This document shows, in pieces, positions 25,475-40,400 of a stretch of 64,000 nucleotides of DNA (the stretch's first letter is position 1; each line of letters starts with the position of its first letter). A model generated the notes under the pieces. It had not been told where the DNA came from. It made no database searches and saw only the letters and a program-made list of their open reading frames with translations. The DNA is from Alviniconcha marisindica (lineage: Eukaryota > Mollusca > Gastropoda > Provannidae). The stretch lies in contig JABMCL010003496.1 of NCBI GenBank assembly GCA_018857735.1, positions 61,001-125,000 of the forward strand, given 5' to 3'. The position numbers and the translations under genes were made by a program.

Positions 25475-28400
25475 ATGGCGACGACGGGAATATCTGACAA
25501 TGACTATGAATTGAGAAACAAATCAAGAGAAGAATTCAACAAAATACGGAGAATCTTGTTGAGGAACATTCCACCGAGTACTGAAGGGGTAAGCAATATG
25601 CAAGGATTAATGCCTTGACTCGTTAGCAAGATTTGCAGGGCACATGTACAATGCGTGTTGCCGACCGGGTCGACGAAATCTGGCGACGTGTACAGTTTGA
25701 GGTATTTTGGGGAACGGAAAGCAGCCGGTAAATATGTCTCGGATCTTTGTTCTTTTTGTCGGAAACATTTCGTTTTAGTTTTTTTGTTTGTTTTGTTTTT
25801 TGTGGAAATTAGGAGCGGGGAGACAATACAGCATTATGCGTTTGCACCCGAAAATGAGGAAACGCTGTTATTTCCGGGCAGCTAGCCTGCCCACCAGTGA
25901 CAGGGTACTAAGACGTGCGTCCTATCTTATAGGGGAAATTTACAGAAATAATTCGAACGCAAGACAGTGCTTCATGGACTTTTTGGCTACACTGTCTGAC
26001 TGTGTTATGGAGCAGTGGCTGAGTGGGACTTTGTAAAATTATTTCATTGTTGACCAGGCATGGTTCCAGGCTGAGGTTTAGAGTTTAAGCTTCACCTCGT
26101 TGATTTCATTGTTGACCAGGCGTGGTTCCTCAGCTTCCTGGCTGAGGTCTAAGCCTCAACTCATTCCTAACATTACAGCAAAATGAGCAACACAAGCTTT
26201 CCATCTTTCCACCATGTAGTACTACTAGTTCTAGTAAGTACTAGTCTACTAACATAATGATTGAAATATGATCTCCCAAACATAATCATGATAATGCTAT
26301 AGCCTACTTCATTTTGTTTTGTTTTAAAATTAAAATACAAAAGTAATGTTCAAGTAGATCACAAAGTATTTGAAAATTGATAAAATATCTAAAATTTTGT
26401 AAGTGATACTGACAGAATTGTTTTCCTTTGTTTACAGGAAATCCAAGAATTTCTGGGGTCATTCAAAGCAAAGAAGATTGAAATCAGTGAAAATTTGGAC
26501 TCTGGTAAGAAACGTTCTCTCTCTCCCCTTTACTTACCCTCTGGTCTCTCTGCCTGCCTCTCTCTCTCTATCTTGGTGAGTCTGTCTGTGGGGTCTGCCT
26601 GACATATTACTTGTATATGAATCATGATAAATGGACATGGACATATATAGCATAATTATTATTAATATATATTATAAGATAATGCATTGTTGCAGCTCCA
26701 AAATAATTTAGGGCATAAAGTAACATTATGTGTATGTCAATGAGTGAATGACGAATGTGTATATGTGCATGAACAGTATGTGCTAGTATATTGAGGTTTT
26801 GTTTTGCAATAAGACTGAGAGTTGCACTTGGTGACTAGGAGTAGGACTAGCTGTGCCTTATTATATTTGTTACTACATGAAGCTTGTAAGAGGAGTTTTT
26901 AACAAGAAAAGTAGTATATATTTTAATTATTATTAATTAGATATTATCAGGGGTTTTGGGATAGATAAAATAATATTATGATGTTATACCATAACTTATA
27001 GTTATACTTTATAGTATAGAATATTCTAATTATTTATATAAATTATTTCATAGTTGTGCTTTTTCATAGGTAATTGGTTTTTAATGCCCAGTCATCCATG
27101 ATGGTTAATACAGTGTCTGATCTCACGGGGCGAACTATTTGGAACACATGAAGAAAGTAAACAAACTACAAAGCACAAAACAAAAACAAAAAAACCTATC
27201 AAAACCAGACATTTTGATTTCTTTAATTCTTGCCTGCAGGGTTCGCACAGTCTTTGAAGTTCTGGAAAAATGGGATAAGCTGCTGCTGTTGTGTTGCTTG
27301 ATGTCCTTGGATGTCGGTTGACATATTACCGTTAATATTAGGGACAAGCTGAGACCAATGCCGAAGCTTGGTTCAATCTAGCTTTACATCCATGGAAACC
27401 AGAAGGCTCATTTGGACGGACAGCCCAGGACAGCCACCACGACTCTTACACAGATCCTGAACTATGGAATAAGCTTTTCAAGGCCTTAAATTTTAAGTTA
27501 AAAGTCTGTGAAAACAGTAGGGTCTGAAAGTTTGTGAATTTTGTGGTCTTCAGAGTGCTAGGGAAAAACTATCAGCTTATCAGTCAGAACTGCATTTCCC
27601 AAGACTGAACAGTAGTTTAATTTAAAAAAATTTAACCATGCAAAATCACAAAGAATGCACTTCCTATTAGTTTTGACTGATAGAATGCATTGGCCATCAG
27701 CTACAGTAAGGGTTGTGCCCCTTTACAGGACATGCAGAAGAGTTGCGTACCTTCGTGTTGCTTTTCCACGCCATATTGCAAAGGTTTGTGAAAAGTTTAT
27801 GAATTTTGAAAGGATTTTTCTGGATGAGCCCTGTGCATGGAGAGGTGTATTTTAAACTGAACAGTTGAAATTGAATGCCTTATGCTGTAAATGCAATGTT
27901 TGCTACAGCGGTGGTGACTCTGGAAGATGGCAGTCAGCTGGAAGAGGCAGTGGCGAAGCTGGACAACACCAAGCTGAAGGACAATGATGTGAGCGTGTCC
28001 TTCTGTGCCAGTGACAAGCTCCTGTGTGTGGCCCACCTGCCACCCCGCTACTCTGATGACGAGTTTCGTAAACTGATTGCTCAGCATGGGCAAGTCGTAT
28101 TTTGTTTCATCATGAGATCAGAAACAACAGGTAATTATGTGAACTTGTGTGTGACTGTGAGTGTGTGTGTGTTTTCTTGTCTTGTATACAACCTCAGGAG
28201 ATGGAAGGAGCAAATGCAAAGCGAGCAGAGAAATACTTCCCTTGCTTTGATGTCAGCTGACATAATCAGATTCAATAGACTGACAATTTCCTTTCCATTT
28301 TTGGTGTGTCTTGGGCATTGGACATTATCGTTAGCATGATAGAAGAGGGTAAGCTACAGGAATGTGGGGTAGATTGAGTTTGACTTGAACTAGTGGTCAT

Positions 28401-31400
28401 AGTACTACTTAACATGTGTAGTGACACCTTGCAGCCAAGAACTTCTTTACTGTTACATCTTGCTGGTTCTTTAACATGATGATAGTTGATACTAATGTTG
28501 TTCATTCGATCTGCCTTGCAGGAGTTTGGGTTGTCTTCCCAGTGAAAAGTATAACTCCCAGTACAATAACAACTATACTAAGTCCTTGAACTATTAGATC
28601 ATGGTCTGGCTGATCTCTGTTGAAAACTTCAGTCTTTTAGGTGGAAAAAACAAACAAGCTGCAACAGTTCTTAGCTGTGATGATGATGTGCTGGTGATGA
28701 TGGTTGTACTTGTAGCAGGAGACCTGAGGTGAAGTAACTCCAGTTGCATTATACAACTTGCAAGTCTTAATTCAGCACCATTTTTTCCCCCCACTCTGAT
28801 TGTGCCTAGGCCACAGCAAGTCCTATGGCTTCCTGGAGTTTGAGGAGCAGGATGGGGACAAGCTGCGTCAGATCCGTGACGACATCGACTGGAAGGAGGT
28901 GGGCAGTCACATGCTGCACGCTGACTTCATCGAGCCCACCTACCAGACATGGGAGCGCCTTCAGTCCCGTTGCCTGGCTGTGACGGGCCTGCCAAAAGAC
29001 TTCACAGAAATTGCCAAGCTGCGTGAAGCTTTCAGTGTGGTCACTAGCCCTGTCTACTGCCAGGTCAGGATCCATCCCAGTAGCTGAGTGATTCGAGTGG
29101 TTTCAGATCCACACATGCATGCACACAGTCCCTGACATGCACACACACTTACATACGTACACTTTCAGTCACACGCATCTGTGCATGCGCACATCACAGA
29201 CAAACAGACATACACTCACACACACACATGTGCGTGCGCACATTCACACACACATACATTCACACATGCACACATAAACACACGCACACATAAACACACA
29301 CACAAACGTGCATCACACATACACCCATTACACTCACATGCAAACACACCCACCCACACATGCATGCACTTGCACGAGCTGGGTGTTTGTATTTTCCCAT
29401 ACAATACTCAGTTTCACAGCAGTGCTAGATTAACATGCTTGCACACTGCAGCTGATCACTAAATATTGTGTGGTCAGTATGGTGTGAGAGCATTATAATC
29501 GTAGCAGAAAAAATATTGCATATCATGACAGCTCTTTTTGCAGTGCTTCTGCTGTAAATGTAATGAAACAAAAACAGTGAAGCATATCAGCACCATACTC
29601 TGAATCTCTAATAAATATTTTCACCATAAAAAATGTAGGTGTGACAACGTATTGCTGTATGGGGAAGAATGATTTTGTATAGGTACCCCAGACCTCTTGA
29701 ACACATTCTTCAACACTGTCCAGCCCACAATGCTCTCTGATGCCAGCCTGTTAGAGGTGGCCTCAGGAGGCAGGACTGAAGGAGAAGGCAGTGGACTTTG
29801 CCTGGATGATCGTGGTTTAGATTTAGACAGCATGATCTACCTAATAGATTTAAACACAGAAGAAGAAACATTATTTAGGTATCCTGTAGTTGTGCCAGGC
29901 AAAAAGTGCCAAGGTATTTTGTCATCAGGAGGTGTGTGGCATTGTCTTTGGCAGATCATGATGCATGAAAAGGAGTCACTGGGGATGGGCATTGTGGAGT
30001 TCCGCAAAGCGGAGGAGGCAGAGGAGACATGGGAGAAACTGCGCAACACCAAGATCGAAGGCAGCGACATCACTGTCACCTTCTGCATCCCCAGCAAGTC
30101 GGCTGTTGTCATCAACAATCGCATCATGTGGAAATTTGTAAGACCTTGTGTTTTTCGTGCTTGTCTCTCACTCAAGAGCATTTTATCCACCTGCCTCATT
30201 TAAAAATTAGGAGCTAGTGTGTTTGGAAGTATTTGTTTTGATGCAGATCATCAAAAATGTTCTACCTCATTTTAAAATTAGGAGCTAGTGTTGTTAGTAG
30301 CATTTGTTTTGATGCAGATCATAATTTTTTCTCTAACAGCTGGGACTCCCAATGTCATAATAGCCCTGGAAACTTGAAAAAATAAAAATGAGATATTTTT
30401 GTTAAGCTTTAAATAATATTTTGACTGCTCTTTTGTGATAAACTGATGTGGAAGTGTGGCAATGGCTGCTCTTTTGTGCTTTTGGTGGTTCTGTGAGTGT
30501 GACCATGACCATCCAAACTAGACAGCTGACATCTAAATTTGTTCCAGTAACTTTATTATTAGTGTCAGTCTGTATAGTTTGCAGGATATTGTGTTAAGCC
30601 AGTGCTGGATTTATACATCTGTAATTACTGTTTGCTATGTATTGTTGCATCTGTGAGCATTTTTGTGATGACTGGAAAGATGAGAGAAGCATTGTGTAGG
30701 GTGTGATGCTGTCTTCAGAACACATTTGTGTTTTCAGTCTGACAAGATGCAGCAGAAGAGCAGTTTGCTGCCTGACCCTGTGGCAGCCAAGCCTGTCATA
30801 TCCAACAATGCTATTGTGCTCAGCTTGGTCAAGCAGAATCCAAACTGTAAGTCAGTTGAACTCTCACACACACACACCTTGTCTCTTCCCCATCTCTTTT
30901 TCTGCCTGTCTCCCTTCCTTCCCCATCTTTCCTCTCTTATTTGTATGCCTGCATATGTCATCTCCATCTTTCTTCACCTTTGGCTTTGTTTGTTTCTCTC
31001 TCTGTCTCCCACTTTCTCTCTCATTCTCCCCCCCCCCCCCCCCAGCCCCCTCTGTGTGTGTCTCCCCTCTCCCCTTTTTTTCTCTGAAGTTCCTGTCTCT
31101 TTTTCTCAAATAGAGAAATCTGATGATTTATGTCAGAATGTATGCATTTGCACGAGCTGGGTGTTTGTTTTCTCATACAATACTCGGTTTCACAGCAGTG
31201 CTAGATTAACATGCTTCCACACACAAGTTGTCTTCTTTTTATGTAGTCAGTGTGGTGTGAGAGCATTACATTGGAAAGGCAGCCATGTTGAAATCTCAGT
31301 AATCTTGGGTATGCACATAATTAGATGATGGATTTTATGTAATATTTGTTTGTGGCAGTTTGAATGTATGTAACCCTGTTTATTGATGATCATGATACAG

Positions 31401-34400
31401 AGGTATGATGTACTTTCCACCAGTTTGAATACCATAACCATGGTGTGATCATAAATTTATTTTAGAACAGAAACAGCCAGTAATGTAATCACATTTGAAC
31501 TGGACAGAATCAAGCACTGTAGATGGTTCTTTACATACTGTAATTTCATGTTTCAGTAAACAATTGAAGTTACCATTGTAGCAGGTGTTCATCCTAATAT
31601 GATCTTTGCAGTTGACTGGGCATTCAGCAGCAAGAATCAATCATAGGAAAGGCAGCTGCCTCAGACAGATGCCACTAATCAGCCCATAACTTATGGAATT
31701 TCTGTAAAAGTACTTCCAGATTGTCCTGGTCTACCTCAACTTCGTTTCTTTGTGTTACATACATGATAGAAAGACGGGTTGGGCATGGCATATCAGATGA
31801 TGGGGTGTTAGTTTAATGTTACTTTCAGTGACTAATGATTTCAACAAAATCTTTTGCGAGATGATGGCTTCTCTTGTAGTTGATTGGATGTGAGAGATTG
31901 GTGTGGGTTTTACTTTCAGTGATTGAGGATTTCACCAAAGTCTTGCTGGAGCTGCATCAGGCTTACGTTCAGCACATGATGTCCCCTGGCAACAAACCAG
32001 GTGAGTTTTCTTGCCCACTCATCAGCGTTCTGTTATTTTATTATTACTTTTGTTTTGTCACTTTTGCAAGGCTTTTATTTTTATTTTTTATTTTTGCTTC
32101 TGCGTTACGGGTTGTCAGTCATGGTGTTTGTGTTCAAAGACTTTTAATTTTGTTTGTTGACCAAAAGGAGCTTTTGGTTATGTTTTAGGAAATTTCCATG
32201 CTCTCTAAAAGTTAGGGAAAGGGTACACCTGTCTGAGATAATATAGATGAGTGATTACATGTTCATGTGACTCCTCTTTTACCACTGCAAAGTACTGGAT
32301 GGGAGAGAAGCACTCACCTTGATGCACTGTTGTTACTAGCCGGAGGATGGCTTAAGATCAGTGTAAAATTGAAGTGCACATACTGTAAGATAATACTAGT
32401 CTCCTTTCACCTTCTGCTTTTTTGCAAGTGTGAAAATACCATGGGTTGAGTCTAGTCCCATAGCACATTAAACATTCATTGTGTGTGTGTTTCCAAGAAC
32501 CAGTTTTGACACTCAAAGTTTGGTGTCTAAAGAAAGGGGAGAGGGGGGAAGGATGCAGAGAACAACTTGACATGATTTAATTCCTTCAGTTCATTGGGAC
32601 TGATCATTTTATCTGTCTTGTTCACCAGAATAGTTATGGATTTTCAGTTGGCAGGATGTGTTAGCTTCTAAGAGTGGGGTTGCTTATGTTTATTTGTTTT
32701 TTTAAATTGTTTTCTCTTTGGGACAATGCTGATCTATTGGTTTCAATACAGATCTGGTGGAAAAATAAATTGATAAGCAAAAGTCCTGGGTGGCAATTGA
32801 AAGAAATAATTTGCAAGATAATTATGTCTGTATACATTGTAATGTATTGAAACTGTATCAAAAGTTTTTGATTGGCTTTTTAATTATTTGTTTAATTCAT
32901 TTTTAAATGAAACATGGTTGTATAAATTATTTTTAGTTGCTGTGTATTTGTACCGTATTTTCTGAGCTGCAGGGTGCTGTTTTCTTTTGAGGTCTATTTG
33001 TCAGTCCAGAAAAATCAGAAGAGAAATGTTGGCTGACATTTTAAGCCCATTTCCTCATTATCTGCAAGAGTTCTCAGTCTTGCCAAGACCATGTTAAAAA
33101 ATGTTTGTGTGACTTGTGGTCTGTTTTTGCTGACACCTACATCTGGTAGATGTTTTCTTTTGTGCAGTGGCAATCAGCACTGTGGCTTATGCACGGGATG
33201 CCAAATTGTTTTTAGCTTGTTCAGTTACTGAGTAAGCCCTCTGAGTTTGAGCACCTTTACAGATCAGAAAATGTGGTGCAGCCTTGATGATGACTTTGAA
33301 GATCATCTCTGAGAATAAATTCAAATGCAAGGATATGTGTATGACAACATGGTTTGTGTATGGCAGTGTGGTATGCTTTAATTGCATTTATATAGCTTTG
33401 AAGGGAGTCACTTTCAGTTTTGTGCAAGTTGCAGTGATGGTTATATTTGTTAGACTACTTTGTGTGTTTAACTTTCTTGAAGTTGACTTTCCTTTGTAAT
33501 TTTATCTCATGTAGAGAGTGTTCCTGCAATTACTTTTCTTTCTATTCTGTCTGATTGAGTTGCAAAAAATGATGTGAGCTTACAAATAATTTTGGTAATC
33601 TGGCTGGCTGGCTTTGGTAAAAAAATAAAAATTAAATGTTGGAAATTTCTCAGCAGCCATCCAGTTGTACTTGTAAACATCTTTCATCTTTTTTGTGATG
33701 ATAACCGCCATTGGGTTTCCCCCATGGCTTCATACTCATTTTGATGACCCTAACATTTCAAGGTCATGGATTCTGGAAAGGTCAAATTCAGAGTTGTGGT
33801 TTAGTTGTTACCTTAATGAGGTTCTGATGCAGTAAAGTTAGATTTACTGCAAATTGCTTTTTTGTTTTGTTTGCAACATTGGAAACATGGTATATGTATA
33901 TTGGGGACAGCATTGATGCAGTTTCAGTGTACAGTCAGTTATAATCATTAAAGAAAAAAAGTTAGCTATTACTGAGATTGCTTATGAAATTGGAGGGAGT
34001 TTACAGGGAAGTCTGAGGAAAGAATGGAAGTTACATTCTGCAGTTTTGAATGTTAGTCACCTGTTTGATTGTTTTATTAGTATGTGACTTTTTCTTAGTT
34101 TGTCATCGCCAGTATTTATGGCAAAATTGCATTAGGTAACCAAAAATTTTACTTTAAAGTTACACATTAATTGTATATGCAGCTTTGAGTTGTAAGGCAC
34201 ACAGATTGAAATTTTGTTTCATACAAACTGTGCCAGAAGCAAGTTACTGGAAGTGCTTATGTATTGTATTATACTAAAAAGCAAATATAGTGTGATAATT
34301 GTTCTTTTTTTATGTTGAGTCAGAACTGATCTGTGTTGTTGGGTGTTTACTGCATTCAGTGTTGATTTGATTTAAGAAAGATATCAATTTAAACATGTTA

Positions 34401-37400
34401 CATTTTTGGTATGAGAATGGTGTTTTTTGTTTGTTTTGTTTTTAGTTTGTTGTTGGTCAGATAGGGAGTCCAGTTGAGCATTTTAAGGATTGAGGAAGTG
34501 TGCATACAGCAGCAGTATGCATGCTTTTGTTCTTTCTACTGCAAAGTCAAAGTGAAATAGAGTTTGCTATGAACAACCTAAGGGGAAATCATGTCTCAGG
34601 ACATTATTAGCCTATAGTCCACACTGGAAGCACTCAGGATCTTTTAAACAGGGTGATAGTCTTGTTTTTTCACATAAATAAGGGCTTAGAGCAGATGGCA
34701 CAGGATGATTAGCTGTATGATAAGGTATCTGTTGAGTTGAGTTTGGACACTTATGGAAAGGAGTTTTCTCTTGTCCAAATGTAGTAGCAGGCTGAGACTG
34801 ACATGCACTGGTTACATTTTTGGACTTGACAAACAGTTTGGCCAAAATACCTCATGACTTATGTAATAATGAGTGGTTATAGTAAAACTTGTACAGCAAA
34901 ATAAACTTTCATTGTTGACTTTTTCTTTGAGGCTAATGCAAGTGAAATCTTTGAAACTGACAATAACATAAACTGATAATAACTTTCATTGAACTTTATC
35001 CTTTCATTCCTGCTTTGGTGACCTTGACCCAATTTTAAGTCACAGGGGTGACATGGAAAATAGCCAGTCCTGTTTGCTTGGAATTTCTTATCTGATTTGT
35101 GTTTTAAGTTCAACCTCCATATGGCTGTTATAATGGATACGGATATAAATGCACAAATTTGCTGTTTTGTCATTTTGACATGTCTCTAATGGAGGTATCT
35201 GGCACATTTTTGGACTGCTGGCTTGATTTTTTTATACTTGAAGATTAGTTTCGATGAGTTGTTTCAATCTGTATAAGTGAATCTAACTTCAGTTGACACT
35301 GAGCTTTACATGCTCAGACCAGTTTGGGTGACCTTGATTACAGTTGATATTGAACATCACAGTGGTGTTTTAAGAATGACACTAAAGTTTTGCTTTCTTG
35401 GTCAGTTCTGATACAGTTCAGTTCATATTTCTGTGATATGGATGTGATCAGATATATTTAAGGGAGATAATTCATGTTTCCTGCCTCCTGGGAAAGTTAA
35501 ATGTTGGCATTTTCTCAGATGCTGTTTAAGTGAGATCTTTTGAACTAAAGAAAGTAAATTACCTCCTGTCAAGCTTTACATGATTAAGAATACTGGTATT
35601 CTGACTCTGTTAGTCTTACAGACTAATGATGATGCACTTCCAGTAAACAGAACTCAAAAGTTATTCAAAGCTACTTTTGGTCACCATGTGAGGTGGTCAC
35701 TGAAGCACTTTTTTTTAAAATCCACCCTCTCCCCTCTCTCTCTCTCTGTCTCTCTCTTCCTCCCTTGTTCTTCTTTTTATCCATACTAACTGGAGCATTT
35801 GTTGTTTGCATTTTGTTTGGCTGACTCCCTGATCATGTTGATTTGTTGGCTTTTCAGGCGGAGGGCAGTTTCTAAGATAGAAGCAAAGTCGCAAAGTCCT
35901 ATCTTCCAACCTATGAGGAGTAAACACTGGGTATTTGAGCAGCACAGCCAGTGCTAAGCCACCAGCCAAACGCACACACGTACACACTAAGATTGACAAG
36001 CACAAAGCCACCCTCACTAGCCACATGCCTCCAAGCAACTTGAGCAGAACACCACACTTTGTGAAAACATCTTGTGAGCAGTTCTTTCCGGGCAACCTTT
36101 CTGTCTGTCACTGTCTTTCTTCCCTTCTTTTTGGTGCGCGCCTTTCTGCCTCCGTCTATCTCTCTCTAGCATTTATTGCCAATGCTTTGACCTCTTCAAA
36201 AAGAACAGCTGTGTCACTGTTTCTTCTTCTGTCTTTTTTTTTCTTGGTACAAGGGAAATCATGTCTGTGATATTCTCACTATCCTCTTCTGCTCTTAACT
36301 TTGGAACTGCATGTTAGATTATGTGATTTGCTGTCTCTACCCTACCCAACTTTGTATTACTTTCTTCGGTTTTTGGCTCACAGGATTTCACACAAGAACA
36401 GATTTATATTGTGCAGGTATATGTAGTGGTTGGTGTTGGGTGACTGTCCCTGACAACAGCAACAAAAAACTTTATGTAGGATGCTGGCAAAGCAGCAGCT
36501 TTCAAGCTTTGCAGCTTTTCCCGTTCATTCCAGTGTAATGACCTTGACTATCAGCGTACCAGCATGAGCTACACCGGAAAAGTCAGACTGAAAATTTTAT
36601 ACTTTGTCCATTCTGAGCTAATGGAGTTGAAACTTTATATCATCAGTGTATGGCTTAACAGAATGTTAAACCAAGTGCTATTGTTACTTTGACAGGCATT
36701 TATAAATGCACTTTAGTGACAGCTTTTATGACCTTGACATACTTTTGGTCAAGGTGGCAATGTGGTCAGAAAAGCTAAATGACAGTTGTGTCTTCTCAGG
36801 ATCTTCCAATCTGGTTGACTTCAACTTTGTATAATTGTCACAAGGCCATAAACATAATGCTTTTGTGACAGGCTGTTATTCAGTAGAAGGAATTGATGCA
36901 TGGCTTGGCTTGTTAAAAGCATTGGTATCTTGTTGTCTTTGCTGCTGTTCAAATGAGATCTTTGAAGTGGCAGGGTGGTATCCTCCTCTGAACTTTGCAA
37001 GTACATGGCCTTTGGAGACCTTGACTTATTTTGGCGTTACGCAAGATTGAAAGATATTGATAGACATGTTTTTCAGTTATCAGTGTGAGTTGACCAATTA
37101 ATTGCTCTTCTTGTGCTGCCTTGATACCTCCATTGTGAGTTTTATTTCCTTGGATTGTTTTTCTTCTCTTTTTTTTCTTCATTCTCTCTCTCTGTCTTTT
37201 TTTTTTTTTTTGGTTGGTTTTCTTTTCTTTGTGTCCCCATCTTGTCTGCTGTTTTCCTTCCTGTGACTATTCCCTGTTCATTGTTTCCAGGATCTTTCTC
37301 CTTTATGGAGACAGCCCTTTGTTTCCTGTGTTGCTTTCTTCCATATTTTGCTTCTGTATCTTACTTCTCTCCCCTTCTGGCCTCTTTTTCTTGTCACCAC

Positions 37401-40400
37401 ACTCTTTCTAACTTGGCTCACAAATGTAGTGCTTCGGTTTCTCAGTTGAATTTTGCGGAAAAAATAATTCAGAGAAAGAAAAAAGACCCAACCTCAACCT
37501 ATGATGAGAAAGTCTACCAGTAAAGATTTCTAACACAAATACCCTAGACTTACTTTTTGCTGTGAATTACAAGGAAAATTCATTTTATGAAAAAGACAAA
37601 AGCAAGACAAGAAACAACAACACCATTTTAACTCTAAATTCACCATCAGGTGATCTGCCACCAGCGAGCAAACAAGTACCAGTGTCACTGTCATAATAAA
37701 AGAGTGAAAGCCTTACAATATATTACACACTTCAGTACATGCAAGCTGTAACCTCATACACATCGGACACCACCTGCAAACAACCAACAACAAGCAGCCT
37801 TTAACTTCAGCTACACGTTTGCACATGTCAGCTTTAGAGAATAAGAATACGATTCAAATGCCCTAGCAGAAAATGTTGCACACACCTTGCAACTCGACCG
37901 CAAAATGTGATCATCCAGCAGAATGATTCTAAATTGTGATGATGTTACTATCTCTGCACCCAACAGTTTGATGATGCTTGCTCGCTCATTCGCTGTCTGT
38001 CCCCCTGTCGTGTGCCTTGGTTGCTAGAGTGGCAGAGAAGAGAGCAGTGAGGTTGACAGTGTGGCTTTGATTGCAGGTTTGCTGGGTCCGGCGCCATCCC
38101 TGCCCATGAGTCCCATGATGAACCCTCACCTCCAGCTGGGGCTTATCACCATGCTGGTGCTGCACATCCATGCTGAGAAGAAGGAACCGGTCAGTGTGTG
38201 TGTGTGTGTGTGCGTGTGTGTTGATGCTGCACATCATTACTGAGAAGAAGAAAACTGTTCAGTGTGTGTGTGTGTGTGTTTTGATTGCTGCACAGCATTG
38301 CTGAGAAAAAGGAACCAGTCAGTGTGTGTGTGTTGATGTTGCACATCATTGCTGAGAAGAAGGAAACTGGTCAGTGTGTGTGTGCGCTAATGCTGCCAAT
38401 CATTGCTGAGAAGAAGGAGCCAGTCAGTGTATGTGTGAGAGTGTTGGTGCTGTATATCCATGCTGAGAAAAAGAAAACCAGTCAATGTGTGTGTGATGCT
38501 GCTGCCTATTATTGCTGAGAAGGAGCCAGTCTATGTATGTGCTGATGTTGCACATCATTGCTGAGAAGAAGGAACTGGTCAGTGTGGTGTGTGTGTGTGT
38601 GTGACCATTATGTGGTTGTTGCGCAGCCACGTGGAGAAGAAGGCCTGGCACTATGTGTGTGTGGTTGTATGTGAGAGTGTACGCATGCATGCCTACAAAG
38701 AATTTTACATCCTTGACATTGAAAAAGATTATGTTTCAAGAAATCATCAGGAATCAGGAACCTGTTACACAATTTACTATACACACACATAAATCCCTTG
38801 CTTTTTGTCCAGAGGAAAAAGGATGCAACAAAAAGAATGAATCAGGTTGAAGGGAATACCATTACACAATTGACCAAAAAATCCTTGTTTTCTGTTTAGG
38901 GGAAGGAGTGTGCAACTAAAAGACTGATTCAGGTTGAAGGGAATGTTTCTGTTTAAAGTCATTGGAGGATCACAGACAATTGTATGTGTTTGTTTTCTGT
39001 TGTTGGTTTAGTTCACAGGCCTGCTGGCCAAGCAGCTGAACTCACTGAGTGACACTCCATCCACCTCCCAGGTAAGCTTAGCCTGTCACCATCACTGAAT
39101 GTGCTCTGCATCAGTCGTTTTCATGGAACCAGCACTGAAAGACAACCAGCATTTTGTCCATGTCCATGCAAGACCTGATATCCGCATTCATGAAGCCTAG
39201 TCAGATGTGCGGTTTTGCATTGGCATGGACAATTATTTGATGTAGTAGTAGATGAATATGATTCATGGGGGTCTACCAGATGTGCTTATGAGCTCTCTCT
39301 TTCCTTTGTTGAATGAGTCCTGACTGCCACCACTCCTGCAGCCATCCTACAGACCTCTGAGTAGTTGGGGACACTGCATGTAGTTGTGGTCAGTGTAGCT
39401 GCTTTTGTGCACCTCTGAGCCAGTTCCTTACTGTGAAACTGAAGTTCAAATTGAGAAAGGTTGGAAAAGAAACTGTAGGATGCCTCCCCTGCCCTCTGTT
39501 CCACCCCTTCCCTCCTGGCGCCCACCGATGCATGCATTTGCAGGAGCTGGGTGTGGTGCCCTTACAGTGCTGGGGTTGACAGCTGTGCTGCTGCCATATC
39601 TCTACTGTCCACATGTAGTGTGGGTCAGGGAACTGTTACAAGCCTACACCAGAACTCTGAAGGAAGATGGTTTTGTGCCTTTTATGCAGTAGCAACATTG
39701 TTCATCTTCACGAGAATTTCTTCGTGCTCTTGCGTAATAGAAACAAAACATAGGGGGGGTGATTTTTGTTGATGTTGGTCTGTTTGCTTAATTTTTGAAA
39801 GTGTGCCCTTTTATGACAAATTATTTTGGAGTCACTCATTTCTGAATTTTAGTATATTGAGTTTTGTAAGAGCACATTCATATTGTAGTGTTGCAAATGG
39901 GGTGGTGGTAATTTGCATGGACATACTAGAAAATAAGACTGTCCTGATTTAATACATGCAGTAAGACAGCTTTCTTCTGTTCATGCTCCCTATATCATGA
40001 CCCCTCCCCCCCCATCCCCGAAGTTGCTTTTGAACCCTAGTCAAGTCTCTACATTTAAGGTTGATTGCAACTTTCACCTTTGTTTTCGCACACAGAGCAC
40101 TGACGTGACCAAGAAGCCGTCCATCCTGGGTGACCCCATGACTGCACAAGCCAACATCCTGCTGTCCAATCTGAAGCAGCAGCTGAACCAGGTGCCAGTG
40201 CACGACAACAAGAAGGAAGTGACCACGTCCACCAACCCTGCTGTCCAGGCCATCATGAGGAAGTTTGTGCAGAATGCACGGTTTTTGAACCTCAGGTATG
40301 CTGTGGCCTCGGTGAATTAGAATGAAATCAAAAGGGGAAACAGAGTAGAGGTGTATTGGTTAATTTGAAATTTCTTGTGATGCACAGTGTTTTTGTGTGT

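Noticed and set aside
27655..27855. 66-codon frame just before raver exon 3
   Set aside because: It is not in phase with the raver exons and shows no domain. The acceptor at 27907-27908 accounts for the start of coding sequence.
29697..30203. 168-codon frame as a separate gene
   Set aside because: Only 29955-30137 is coding (raver exon 5, bounded by AG and GT). The rest is intron read through.
38145..38650. CRISPR-like or satellite array
   Set aside because: Units vary in length and lack spacers of constant size, and the repeat core is the raver exon end, so the array is derived from the splice junction.
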